A DNA stretch of 41,230 nt from JBOFFC01 sp051648405 (GTDB lineage Bacteria > Planctomycetota > Planctomycetia > Pirellulales > Lacipirellulaceae), in the NCBI GenBank assembly GCA_051648405.1, contig JBOFFC010000014.1:1-41230 (forward strand), written 5' to 3'. The notes beneath the pieces were generated by a model. It was not told the origin of the DNA, did not search any database, and saw nothing but the letters and a program-made list of their open reading frames with translations. A program made the position numbers and the translations under genes. Positions 1 through 9,000 of this stretch are shown one piece after another. The stretch's first letter is position 1. Each line of letters starts with the position of its first letter.

Positions 1-19
1 TCTCGAGGCGCGCGTCGCC

Positions 20-1123
20 TCAACGGCCGACGGTCGCTCGGGGCTGCGCCTCGTCCCCCACTCGGCCGTCGTTCCGTTGGCCGAGGTTCGAGAAAAGCCA
101 AAGGTTGACGTCGTCCCCCAGGAAGTGGACCGACCCATCGACGTAAAGGAAGTTGGCCCCCCCCGGGTGATGGCTGCGGTAGCTGTGACCGGCCTGCCAG
201 TTGGCGTAGCCTGGGGGGAGTACCGTGTTGTAGTCGGTGTTGATGCCCCAAACGGTGTGGGCGACACACCACGAGCTCATCCAGTTCATCGTTTCATAGT
301 TGCCTGGAATCGTGTCGATCCGCACGCCGGCCGGGCGCGGTTCGGTCCACGTCGCTTCGCCGACGTGGATGGTCTGCGACGTGCCGTCGGTCACCTTCTC
401 GGTCGAGTACTTGTTCGGCCACATGTCGAGCATCCCCGGCCCGTTGGGGTTGTGACCGTGGAAAAACCCGCGGTTGCGCGGCGCCTTGTTGCCGTTGGTG
501 GCGAAACACGAGGCGTTCCCGATGCAGAGACCGGCGCCCTGGGGGATCCCCCAGTCGTCGGGACCCGACGTCACGGGCCCCGCGTTGCCGAAGTACGAAG
601 CGACCGCCGCCGTGCTTTGGCCGCCGACGTTCGGGAGAGACCAGTTTGCCATCCCCGTCTTCAACTGCAGCCCCGTCTCGCTGGGGCAGAAGTACGACGC
701 GATCTCGGTCTGCTGCATGCGCACGCCTTCGGGGTCGACGTCCCAAGGACGGTTTGCGTAGCAATCACGGGTACGACTGCGCTTCGCGAGCGTAATAACG
801 GCGTCGTACACAGGCTGTTGCTCCATGTACGGGAGCGCCAACGTGCGCCACGTCATCGGGTAGCGTTCGTGGGGCTCCCCTTCGCAGTCGCCGTCGTGGG
901 CGCCGTAGGGGAAGGCCTTTGTCGCCGAGTTGTACGAGTGCAGCGCCAGGCCGATTTGGTGCAGGTTGTTCACGCAGCCGTTCCGCCGCGCCGCCTCGCG
1001 GGCCGCTTGCACCGCGGGCAATAGCAGCGCCACGAGGATGCCAATGATGGCGATCACGACCAGCAACTCCACTAGTGTGAAGCCGCGTGTTTGGCTATCC
1101 CGGTACGGTGTTTGGTGCGTCAT
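20..1123 (-). CDS. DUF1559 domain-containing pseudopilin-like protein
   Basis: 367-residue protein with a type IV/II pilin-like N-terminus: short basic leader, then the RGFTLVELLVVIAIIGIL class prepilin cleavage/methylation motif at residues 13-31 and a long hydrophobic helix, followed by the planctomycete signature LLPAVQAAREAARR. The C-terminal HHPGGANFLYVDGSVHFL stretch is the H-X9-DG-type motif of the DUF1559 family. Family members are abundant in planctomycetes and are thought to be exported by a prepilin peptidase system; their function is not established. It lies 52 bp downstream of a lipoprotein gene on the same strand, a common pairing for this family, although here the lipoprotein comes first. 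The tail after the VDGSVHF motif is somewhat long and arginine-rich. Family call is secure, role unknown. Confidence 0.95.
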   Translation of the reverse strand: MTHQTPYRDSQTRGFTLVELLVVIAIIGILVALLLPAVQAAREAARRNGCVNNLHQIGLALHSYNSATKAFPYGAHDGDCEGEPHERYPMTWRTLALPYMEQQPVYDAVITLAKRSRTRDCYANRPWDVDPEGVRMQQTEIASYFCPSETGLQLKTGMANWSLPNVGGQSTAAVASYFGNAGPVTSGPDDWGIPQGAGLCIGNASCFATNGNKAPRNRGFFHGHNPNGPGMLDMWPNKYSTEKVTDGTSQTIHVGEATWTEPRPAGVRIDTIPGNYETMNWMSSWCVAHTVWGINTDYNTVLPPGYANWQAGHSYRSHHPGGANFLYVDGSVHFLGDDVNLWLFSNLGQRNDGRVGDEAQPRATVGR

Positions 1124-1175
1124 GCGACCGTGGAAGGGAAAGGGGATTCGTGCAGGGACTCATCGACGAAGCCGC

Positions 1176-1622
1176 TCAATCCGCCAGTTCGTACCGAACG
1201 GTCCCGGCGTGGTCGGTCGAAACCGTCTCGCGCAAGTCGGTCGTCGCGACGTCGGTGTAGCGCTCGGGGACGAGCGGCTTTCGCCAGGGCTTCCCCGCGA
1301 GCGCCTCAAGCTCTTCCCGAGTTGGCTCGCCGGGCGGACTGTCGAACGCGAGCACGATTACGTCGTAGTCCCCCGGAACGACTCCCAAGCCGAGCGGCGG
1401 TGACGCGAGCTTGAAACGCCCCTTGGCATCGATCACGCCCGAGGCTTGACGCCCAACCGACGCGTCACGCGGGAGGAAGACTACCGAACCCTCGGCGACC
1501 GGCTTCCCGTTGTAGGCGACTTCTCCGCTGATTGGCACGAGCGTTGGTCCGCTTGGCCCACTACACCCGCAGGCGATCGCGAGCAGCCAAGCGAGCGGCG
1601 ATGCAGTTGTGGTCGTTGACAA
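1176..1622 (-). CDS. Small transthyretin/carboxypeptidase-regulatory-like lipoprotein
   Basis: 148 residues. A short N-terminal hydrophobic segment ends in LLAIACGCSG, a lipobox-like site, followed by PISGEVAYNGKPVAEGSVVFLP, the typical beta-sandwich opening of small planctomycete carboxypeptidase-regulatory-like lipoproteins that accompany DUF1559 genes. The PGDYDVIV stretch is the usual later strand. The start is TTG at 1622, chosen because a GGAGGG Shine-Dalgarno sequence sits 6 nt upstream and the reading places the lipobox at residues 15-20. It was probably exported and lipid-anchored; ligand or partner is unknown. It precedes the DUF1559 gene by 52 bp on the same strand. Confidence 0.88.
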   Translation of the reverse strand: MSTTTTASPLAWLLAIACGCSGPSGPTLVPISGEVAYNGKPVAEGSVVFLPRDASVGRQASGVIDAKGRFKLASPPLGLGVVPGDYDVIVLAFDSPPGEPTREELEALAGKPWRKPLVPERYTDVATTDLRETVSTDHAGTVRYELAD

Positions 1623-1628
1623 AGGACA

Positions 1629-1634
1629 CCCTCC
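1629..1634 (-). promoter_or_regulatory. Strong Shine-Dalgarno site deciding a TTG start
   Basis: On the minus strand GGAGGG is followed by the 6-nt spacer TGTCCT and then TTG. This is the best ribosome binding site in the area and supports the unusual TTG start of the lipoprotein gene; no ATG lies in frame before the lipobox. Confidence 0.7.
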
Positions 1635-1725
1635 ACTCCGTGGGACCCCAGCCGGGTAGAAAAGAGTTTACTCGATCAATGTGAAGATACTGTTATCCCA
1701 AAACGCAAGAAGTGCGCGAACCAAC

Positions 1726-1750
1726 TGACGCCCCACGCGGGGGCCCGTCA
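1726..1750. terminator. Hairpin downstream of the sulfotransferase gene
   Basis: TGACG-CCCC, loop ACGC, GGGG, then CGTCA: a 5 + 4 bp stem with a small one-sided bulge of G and C. It lies about 30 bp past the stop of the sulfotransferase gene and about 100 bp before the next gene on the same strand. No T-tract follows, so it could be a weak terminator or an mRNA-end stabiliser. Confidence 0.4.
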
Positions 1751-1779
1751 ATTCGGCCCTCCGTAGCCCGGTCGGCGAG

Positions 1780-3351
1780 TCACGCGTAGCCCAGCGACTC
1801 AACGAGCGATCCGAGACGCTCGATCGACGGGGCGAGCTCGCGCTCATATCGCCGCCACCTCCCGCGGGCGCCCGTGTAGAGCGGCTTGGCGACGGCGGCG
1901 TAGGAGGGAGATAGGACGGCGCGACCTTGGCTGCGGTAGCCGAGCACCGACTCGCTCCACTCGAGGCCTAGGAACGCTACGAGGCGCCGCATTTCCCCCT
2001 CGAAGTCGTCGATTGCCTCCTCGTACCGAATCTCAGCGAACCGACCCGGGATCATCTCGCGGAGCCGAAGCCACCCGGTGAGGTCGCTCGCAAGCTTCTC
2101 GGCCGCCCGTTCAAGGGTCAGGAAGTTGGCGCTCACCGGGTTCAGCGGCAGCCACCTCAGGTAGCAACTGAGGAGCACGTCGCGCGGGTCGCGGAGCACG
2201 AAGACGACCTTCGCCTGCGGGAACAGCCGCAGGTAGACGGGCGCCATCGGCGTTAGCGCCGGGTTCTTGTCGAGTAGCAGCGAGCCCTCGGGGGTCGGCC
2301 CGACCGCCGCCGCAAGCGTCGTCGTGTAGACGCGCCTCGCCTTGTCGATCGTCTCGCGCGGCGCGCTCAGCACGTCGAGCAGCTCGACCCCGAGGGAGGC
2401 GCCGCCGTGCAGCGCCTGCATCGTGGCGGTCGCGAGGATGTCGCGCTCTTCGCACGCCACGATCGCCGGGTGCGCGTCGAGGGCCCGCTCGATAAGCGTG
2501 GTCCCCGAACGCGGGAACCCAGTCAGCAAGGCGAGTCGCGGCGCGGCGTGGGGTTCAACGTCCCCCGCCGGTTCCGCGTCCCATGTCGCGAAGTGGGCGG
2601 GACTCACGTTGGCGGCCATCCGCGCGAAGCGCTCGCGCACGAAGTCAGCGGCCGCGAGCGCAGCGGTCGCGCTCGGACCCTGAAGCGCCTTGCAACGCTC
2701 GATCGCTTCCCAAGCCTCCGGGCAGCGGCCGTCTTCGTCGAGCAGCTCGGCAAGGTCTCCCATCGCTTCGGCGCGCAACTCCGGCGGCAAGCCGGCCGAA
2801 TCGGCGACGTTTCGCAGCAGCCCCTCGGCCTCGGTCAGGTTCCCCTGGCGGCGGAGCACACGCCCCTTAAGCACCAGCGCGGGCGCGTGACCGGGGTGCT
2901 GTTGCAGCAGCCGGGCGATCAGTTGGAGCGCTTCGTCCAGGTCGCCGCGCCGCTCGCGTAGGTGGGCCAATTCGACCAGCGCCTGCGGGGCGCGATCCGC
3001 GAGCCGCAGCGTGTGGCGGAAGCACGACTCGGCGTCGTCGATCAGCCCCGCGACACGGTAGGTCTCGCCGACGACGAAGTGCGCCTGCGGGTCGCGCCAG
3101 CCAAGCTTCAGCGCGCGCTCGAGCAATTGACGGACGCGGTCGAGACGATGCCGGTCGGCGTACGCACGGGCGGCATCGACGAGCACGGGGATCGAGCCGG
3201 GCGCAGCCCGCACGGCGACTTCGAACTCGCGCAGCGCGAGGTCGAAGTCGCCGCGTCGCCAAGTCGCCCGGGCGCGAACGAGCTCCGCCGGGACGAGGCC
3301 GCGACCACTCCCCCGCGCGGCGCCGGCCGCTCGTTTCTTGCGTTCCGCCAT
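1780..3351 (-). CDS. TPR-repeat sulfotransferase family protein
   Basis: 523 residues from the ATG at 3351, which begins MAERKKRAAG and leaves 10 bp to the upstream gene's stop; a longer frame exists but would overlap that gene. Residues about 20-250 are helical repeats with TPR spacing and signatures such as GDFDLALREFEVAVRAAPG and GDLDEALQLIARLLQQHPG. The C-terminal half is a PAPS-dependent sulfotransferase: GFPRSGTT is the 5'-phosphosulfate loop (near residue 275) and LRDPRDVLLSCYLR is the 3'-phosphate binding segment. The fusion is widespread in bacteria (Sulfotransfer_3 type). No signal peptide is seen, so it is probably cytoplasmic; the acceptor (glycan, protein or small molecule) is unknown. 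It is probably co-transcribed with the metallophosphoesterase upstream. Confidence 0.93.
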   Translation of the reverse strand: MAERKKRAAGAARGSGRGLVPAELVRARATWRRGDFDLALREFEVAVRAAPGSIPVLVDAARAYADRHRLDRVRQLLERALKLGWRDPQAHFVVGETYRVAGLIDDAESCFRHTLRLADRAPQALVELAHLRERRGDLDEALQLIARLLQQHPGHAPALVLKGRVLRRQGNLTEAEGLLRNVADSAGLPPELRAEAMGDLAELLDEDGRCPEAWEAIERCKALQGPSATAALAAADFVRERFARMAANVSPAHFATWDAEPAGDVEPHAAPRLALLTGFPRSGTTLIERALDAHPAIVACEERDILATATMQALHGGASLGVELLDVLSAPRETIDKARRVYTTTLAAAVGPTPEGSLLLDKNPALTPMAPVYLRLFPQAKVVFVLRDPRDVLLSCYLRWLPLNPVSANFLTLERAAEKLASDLTGWLRLREMIPGRFAEIRYEEAIDDFEGEMRRLVAFLGLEWSESVLGYRSQGRAVLSPSYAAVAKPLYTGARGRWRRYERELAPSIERLGSLVESLGYA

Positions 3352-3361
3352 ACGCGGTAGC

Positions 3362-5374
3362 CTAATCCGCGGCGCCCTGTAGCGCCGACCGTCGGCGACG
3401 CAAGATCGCGATTGCGGCGCCCACGCAGGGGGCAACCGCGGCGATCGGCAGCGGCTCCGGGACGGTGACCTCGGTGCTTGGCGTGCTCCGCGTGGCGAGC
3501 GCTCGCTGGAACATCGCGAGGTCCAGCAAATCGCTCACGCCGTCGAGGTTCAGGTCCCCCTTTCGCCAGCGCTCCTCGGGAGTCGCGCCCGGATCGACCA
3601 TCCCCCATGCCGCCGCGAAGGCCGCCGAGTCGGCCGCGTCGATTCGACCGTCGAGCGTCAGGTCGCCGGGGAGCGGCGGCGTCGCGCTGGCGAGCGTCGC
3701 GCTGTTGAACACGACGACGTTGTCGATCTTGCCCGCGAAGAACCGCACGAGCTTCGCCGGCGCGTCGCGGTCGTAGTCGACCCCGATGCGCAGCGTCCCT
3801 TGTTGCCCCCCCGTGGGGAGGTCCGTCGCGGGGTCGAACGTGAGCGCAGCCCCGACCTGCACGCCATCGACGTAGAACCGGACCTCGCCATTGGTCGCGT
3901 CGCGCGTCACCCGGTAGTCGTGCCACTCGCCGGCCAACACCGGCGCTGGCGCTGTCGATACGAACTCCTCGCGGACCCCGTTGTCGTGCTCCCAGAACAT
4001 CCGCATTCGCAGGTCGCGACGGAGGCTCAGGTTGTACGGTTGGTTCACGATCTCGTCGCGGTCGCTGTACCCGGCGACGTTCGCCGTGTAGGAGACGAGC
4101 GTCGCCCCCGCGGTCGAGATGCTGTCGAAGTTCGCCGACGCGACGATCGTCAGGTCGCGAAGGATCGCGAGGTTGTAGTCGCCGATGCCACGACCGTCGG
4201 AGTAGTCCCCTGCCCCGTCCAGCCTCAGCACCGACCCTCGGACCGGGTCGTTCGCCACGACCGCGTTACCGAAGAAGACCCCGTGATTCGCCTTGGCGTG
4301 GGGGCTGAGCGCGGTGTCGAGGTTCGCGGTCGAGTGCTCGAACCCGTAGGCGGCGACGACTCCGCTGGGCGCCGGCTGCGCCGTCGCCAAGACCGCCGTA
4401 TCGAGCAGGTCGTCGTACGCCCCGTCGCCGTCGCGGTCGCCGTAGAAGCGCAGCGTCACCTCGGGCCCTAGGACATCGACAATCGAGTACCCGATCTTGT
4501 TCTGCCATGGGTGGCCACTGAACCCGGTGTTCCCCGTCCCGAGGATCACCTCCCACGTCGGGTGCAGCGGATCGGGTTGGCCCGGCTGATACTGGTGCCA
4601 GTGACCCGCGAAGAGCGCGGTGACGTTCCCCGCCGCCAGCGACTGCCACCACGCTCCCGCCGTCCCCCCGGTCGGCGCGCCGGGCTCCCAGACGTCGAAG
4701 GTCACCGGGTGGTGCGACATCACGAAGACGTGCTCCTTCGAGGTCGCTGCGGCGTCGGCAAGCACCCCTTGGAGCCACGGCAGGTTGGGCGGAACGCCAC
4801 CGAGCTGCGTCTGGGTGTTGTTCGTCAACGAGATGAAGCGGCTGTTGCCTCGATCGAAGTAGTAGTCGATCCCCTCGTAGCCGGCGGGGCTGTTGGCGCT
4901 GGGGAGCCAAGCGAACGCCGACTGCCACTGGCCGAACGTCGCGGGGCGCCCGGGGCTGACGTCGTGGTTGCCCGGCACCATGAATCGGTTGGTCGGCCCG
5001 CCGATGAAGTGACTACTCAGCGACTTCCACTGTTCCCACGCCGCGGGGGTTCCCGTGTCGACCAGGTCCCCTGGGTACAGGGCGAAGTCGGGCCGGTGCG
5101 CGTTCATGTCGGTAGTCAGGCGCTGGAGGAACTGCAGCCCCTGCGTGTCGCCGACGATCGCGAAGCGAAGCCCCCCCTGCGGCGCCGCGACTGGCGAAGC
5201 GAACGGCGACGTCGCCTCACGCACAGAGGCAACGGCCTTCGTCTTCTTGGAGTGACAGCCGCAGTCGGGGCACGCGTAGGCGTCGTAGCTCGCGCCGAAA
5301 ATCGAGTGCGCTAGCACGATAGTCCGGAGTAACCGATTCTGACTGCCGAGCAACACTGCTTTGTTGGCTACCAT
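3362..5374 (-). CDS. Secreted metallophosphoesterase with LamG, dockerin and PEP-CTERM
   Basis: 670 residues. The calcineurin-like phosphoesterase motifs are all present and in order: GDTQG (75-79), GDLVD (102-106), GNHD (135-138), SHHP (220-223) and GHWH (257-260), so a two-metal centre should be intact. Residues about 350-555 form a LamG/concanavalin-like sheet domain, 569-625 a dockerin type I-like pair (GDLTLDGRIDAADSAAF and GDLNLDGVSDLLDLAMF), and 638-667 a PEP-CTERM tail (VPEP, hydrophobic segment, RRRR). The N-terminus is only weakly signal-peptide-like and is followed by a CPDCGC cluster at 35-40. It is expected to be exported and then sorted by an exosortase. The substrate is unknown; such proteins may act on phosphodiesters or nucleotides. 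The stop lies 10 bp from the sulfotransferase start. Confidence 0.92.
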   Translation of the reverse strand: MVANKAVLLGSQNRLLRTIVLAHSIFGASYDAYACPDCGCHSKKTKAVASVREATSPFASPVAAPQGGLRFAIVGDTQGLQFLQRLTTDMNAHRPDFALYPGDLVDTGTPAAWEQWKSLSSHFIGGPTNRFMVPGNHDVSPGRPATFGQWQSAFAWLPSANSPAGYEGIDYYFDRGNSRFISLTNNTQTQLGGVPPNLPWLQGVLADAAATSKEHVFVMSHHPVTFDVWEPGAPTGGTAGAWWQSLAAGNVTALFAGHWHQYQPGQPDPLHPTWEVILGTGNTGFSGHPWQNKIGYSIVDVLGPEVTLRFYGDRDGDGAYDDLLDTAVLATAQPAPSGVVAAYGFEHSTANLDTALSPHAKANHGVFFGNAVVANDPVRGSVLRLDGAGDYSDGRGIGDYNLAILRDLTIVASANFDSISTAGATLVSYTANVAGYSDRDEIVNQPYNLSLRRDLRMRMFWEHDNGVREEFVSTAPAPVLAGEWHDYRVTRDATNGEVRFYVDGVQVGAALTFDPATDLPTGGQQGTLRIGVDYDRDAPAKLVRFFAGKIDNVVVFNSATLASATPPLPGDLTLDGRIDAADSAAFAAAWGMVDPGATPEERWRKGDLNLDGVSDLLDLAMFQRALATRSTPSTEVTVPEPLPIAAVAPCVGAAIAILRRRRSALQGAAD

Positions 5375-5511
5375 CGTCTCGACGATCGAATTCGGTGCGA
5401 CGGGCCGTGCTCTGGAACGGCGTCAACGGTTGCGAATCGAAGTGAGTCTACCAGCCCGTTGAACCGCGAGCGAGTACGAGCGAAGACAAGGCGGCGTACG
5501 CGTCCAAATGA

Positions 5512-5763
5512 CACGAACAGCGGCTCGTCTCCACCGTGACGCTCGCGGAGCTGTTGCACCGTGGACTCTGCGCGGGCCGGTCGGTTGCGGCGACGGAGGA
5601 GCTGCTCCGCGAAGCGGGCTTTCGCGTCGTCCCCTTCGACGAGCGGCAAGCGGCGGTCATCGTGAAGGTCACTCCCTACGGCGAACGAGCCGGCCGCACT
5701 AACCCTGAAGCCGCCTTGATCGCCCGTGCGATCGCCCGAAAGTACGGGGCTAGCAGGCTGTGA
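5512..5763 (+). pseudogene. Decayed PIN-domain (VapC-like) toxin fragment
   Basis: From just after an in-frame TGA at 5509-5511 to the TGA at 5763 the frame reads RLVSTVTLAELLHRGL, then FRVVPFDERQAAVIVKV and a helical segment ending IARKYGAS. This follows the middle of VapC-type PIN ribonucleases (the S-x-x-TLAE strand/helix and the VVPFDE strand). The N-terminal first-aspartate strand is missing, the usual GDR-type acidic motif reads TNPEAA, and the protein stops where the final TxD strand should follow. A GTG at 5536 could still start a 75-residue peptide, but it would lack the active site. No antitoxin gene is visible beside it. Best read as a relic; the family call is by eye and moderate. 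Confidence 0.42.
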
Positions 5764-6025
5764 AAGATGCCGTCGTGGCGTTTATCAACCTCGCTAAGCT
5801 CACGGCCGAGCCGCTCGCGGCTCGCGAAACCGCGGCGAAAGCGCGACGCTTTCGACGTCGCCTCCCTGCGACCACGCAGGACCACGGAAACCTCGTTAGT
5901 TAGGCTGGGGGTGGGACGAAGGAGTTGCGGTCGGCGTCGCTGTGGCCCGGACCGGCCGGGCAGGGGCTACCGAGGCCGCGGCGACTCGCCCTGGCGGGAC
6001 CTAGGGGATACTACGGAGCGTTCGT
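5764..6025. other. Non-coding leader region upstream of the beta-helix gene
   Basis: 262 bp with no supportable gene. It holds a perfect inverted repeat at 5836-5854 (CGAAAGCG, loop CGA, CGCTTTCG) and, just before the next gene, a GGAG at 6015-6018 that is 7 nt from the ATG at 6026. The segment starting near 5751 coincides with the point where PIN homology ends, so it may be an insertion or rearrangement join. No confident sigma-70 promoter was seen. Confidence 0.45.
5836..5854. repeat. Perfect 8-bp inverted repeat
   Basis: CGAAAGCG-CGA-CGCTTTCG, an 8-bp perfect stem with a 3-nt loop in non-coding DNA 170 bp upstream of the beta-helix protein gene. It could be a terminator of the relic upstream, a regulator site or part of a decayed mobile element; nothing distinguishes these. 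Confidence 0.5.
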
Positions 6026-9000
6026 ATGGCGGCTCGACGATCTGGTGGTGGCCCGCGTTCCTCCTACGGGAGGCTGCTCGCGTTCGAGTCCCTCGAGGAT
6101 CGGCGCGCACTGACCGTGGTCCCCTACCCGCTGGTGAACGGCGGGTTCGAGTCCCCGGAGCTCGACGCGACGAACTCGTTCCAGAACGGCGTGTCGGGGT
6201 GGTCGTCGAGCGGGACCATCGGGACGACGTTCGAGGTCCCGTCGGCCAGCCCCTCGCCGGCGGCCGAAGGAGACCAGTACGTCTTTGCGGACTCGAATAA
6301 CTGGCAGATGTGGCAAACCGGGCCCGTCGTCGCCGCGGGGACCCGCTACATCCTAAAGGTCGATCTGTTCCCGCTGACCACGGGCACGCCGCAGGCGTCC
6401 GTTCAGCTCCGCGACTCGGTGACCGGGGCGATCCTCTCGGGGGCGGCGAATTTCTCCTCGCCGAACCCCCGCATGCGACAGGTCGCGATCCCGGCCGGGG
6501 AGTGGACCACGGTGACCGTCGCCTTCCACAGCGCCGACCTGACCGAGGCGGTTGGCAAGGCGCTCGAGATCCGCGTGCTTGGGTCGCGGTTTGCCGTCGA
6601 TAACGTCCGGCTCACCTCCATCGACTCGGCCGAGGCGATCTACCTCAGTTCGTCCGCCGGGGCTTCAGGGAACGACGGCTTCTCGGCCGGCGCGGCGCTG
6701 TCGAGCTTTGCGGACCTCGCCCCGTACCTGCCGCTGCGCCCGGGTGAGCAGTTGCTGCTCAAGGCGGGCGACACGTTTAGCGGCGAGCTCAACGTCCGCG
6801 GCAAGGGGACCGCTGCCGAACCGATCACGGTCGGCCGCTACGGTGTGGGCGCCAACCCAGTGATCAACCCGAACGACCTCGAGTTCGGCAAGGGGCTGGT
6901 ATGGAACAACGCGAGCCACGCCCGGATCAACGGGATCGACGTCGAGAACTCGAAGCTCGGCATCTACCTGCGCTACGAGTGGACCGACGTCGGAAGCCGC
7001 GACGTCGTGATCGAGAACTGCAACTTCCGCAACCTGTCCGACGCGACGCTCGACCCCCCTAAGCACAACTTCGAGCTCGCCTGGTCCGACGCGATCTGGG
7101 TTGGCGGACAGGCCTGGAACCAAGCCGAGTTCGCCAACCGACTCGATGGCTTGACGATCCGCAACGTGACCGCCGACACCGTGGCGCACCTGTTCGGCAC
7201 GAACTTCTACTACCCGGGGGTCTACAAGAGCCGGATCACGAACCTGCTGATCGAGGATTGCCAGGCGGTCAACAGCCTGGGGACGTTCGCCTTGTTCGGA
7301 GTCGATGGGGGCGTTGTCCGTCGGTTCACCTCGATCGGCGGCGTGCAGCGCGACACGTGGGCCGGCTCGACGCTGGGGTTCATCCAGAACTCGAAGAACG
7401 TGGTCATCGAGGACTCGTTGTTCGCATCGATTTCGCGGGCCCAATCGGCTGACGGGAGCGGGATGGACTTCGAGGGGAACACCGAGAACGTCACGTTCCG
7501 CAACAACGTGATCCACTCGAACGCCGGCTCGGCGATCCTGATCCTAACGACCCAGGGGCCGAACACGAACCTCGTGATCACGGGGAACACGATCTACAAC
7601 AATGCGGTGGACCCCTGGAACAGCGAGATTAATAGCGAGATCCAGGGCTCGACCGGCACCGGGGTGATCTCGAACAACGGGATCTACCGCCGATCGACGG
7701 CGGTGAACTTCCTCGCGCCCGGGTCCAACTGGTCGGGCTTCACGATCACCGGCAACCGTCAGCTCGAGTACGCCTCGGTCGCCGGCCGGCCCACTTGGTG
7801 GGACTTCGCGACGGACGGCTCGTTCGCCGGCTGGGGGGGACTGAATCATTGGGGCTCGGCCACCGTAAGCGGCGGCCTGTTGACGGGCCAAAGCCTGGGG
7901 GTCGATCCGTACATCGAGTCCCCCCCCACGTGGGCGGACAGCAACACGTCGCGCTACGTGTGGGTGCGCATGAGCCAAACGGCCGGCGCGTTCGGGCAGG
8001 TCTTCTACCAAACCGAGACCGACCCCACCTGGGACCAAGCGAAGAGCGTCGCGTTCCCGATCATCGCCGACGGGCAGATGCGTGACTACTTCATCGACCT
8101 CGGCCAGTTGGTGACCCTCAACGGCGTGATCACCCGCGTGCGCCTCGACCCGACGGTCGAGGCGGGTTCGACGATGGCGATCGACTTCGTGCGGATCACC
8201 GACAGCACCGACCCGTGGCAGGCCGCCCCGGCGACGTTGGTGCCTACACCGGTCGCGGTGACGCTGACCTCGATCGCGGCGGAGGATGGCTTCGTCACCG
8301 AATCCGCTAAGGACAGCGGCGTCGGCGGGACCGTCTCCTCGACAGCGACCACCATGCGGCTCGGGGACGACGCGAGCAACCGCGCTACGCGGATGTTCTT
8401 GTCGTTCGACACGTCGTCGATCCCCGACAACGCGACGATCGTCGAGGCGACTCTGGGGATCACCCGCTCCGGCAACCCAACGGGAACGATCCCGATTGGA
8501 GTCGCCGATTCGCCGTGGGGCGATTTGCCGGTCGATATCGCGACGCAGGGAGGATTTGGTGGGGTCTCGGGCCTCGCCGCCAGTGACTTCAACGCCCCGG
8601 CTACGAAGCTGGCCGTCTCGAAGTTCGCTTGGCCCGCGTACGGCAACGGAATGACGATCTACAGTCGGCTGGAAGACGCCGACGAGGGGCTGATCAGCCG
8701 CACGGGCCGGACGCAGTTCCGGATTAGCTACCAGAACGACGACGACAACGACGGCGTCGCCGATTTCATGCCCTACCACACGGGCAACGCCACGAGCGCC
8801 GCACAGCGTCCGACGCTCACGATCCGCTACGTAGTCCGCCCGCCGCTGCCGGGCGACTTCGACGGAAACGCGATCGTCGAGGACGCGGACCGCGGCGTGT
8901 GGCGCGCCAACTACGGTCGAACGGGCGCGAACGTGCCCGGCGACGGCAACGGGGACGGGGTCGTTAACGCGGCCGACTACACCGTGTGGCGCGACAACCT

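Noticed and set aside
5676..5885. 69-residue minus-strand frame in the gap left of the beta-helix gene
   Set aside because: No family resemblance, no ribosome site, and it crosses the presumed join after the PIN relic.
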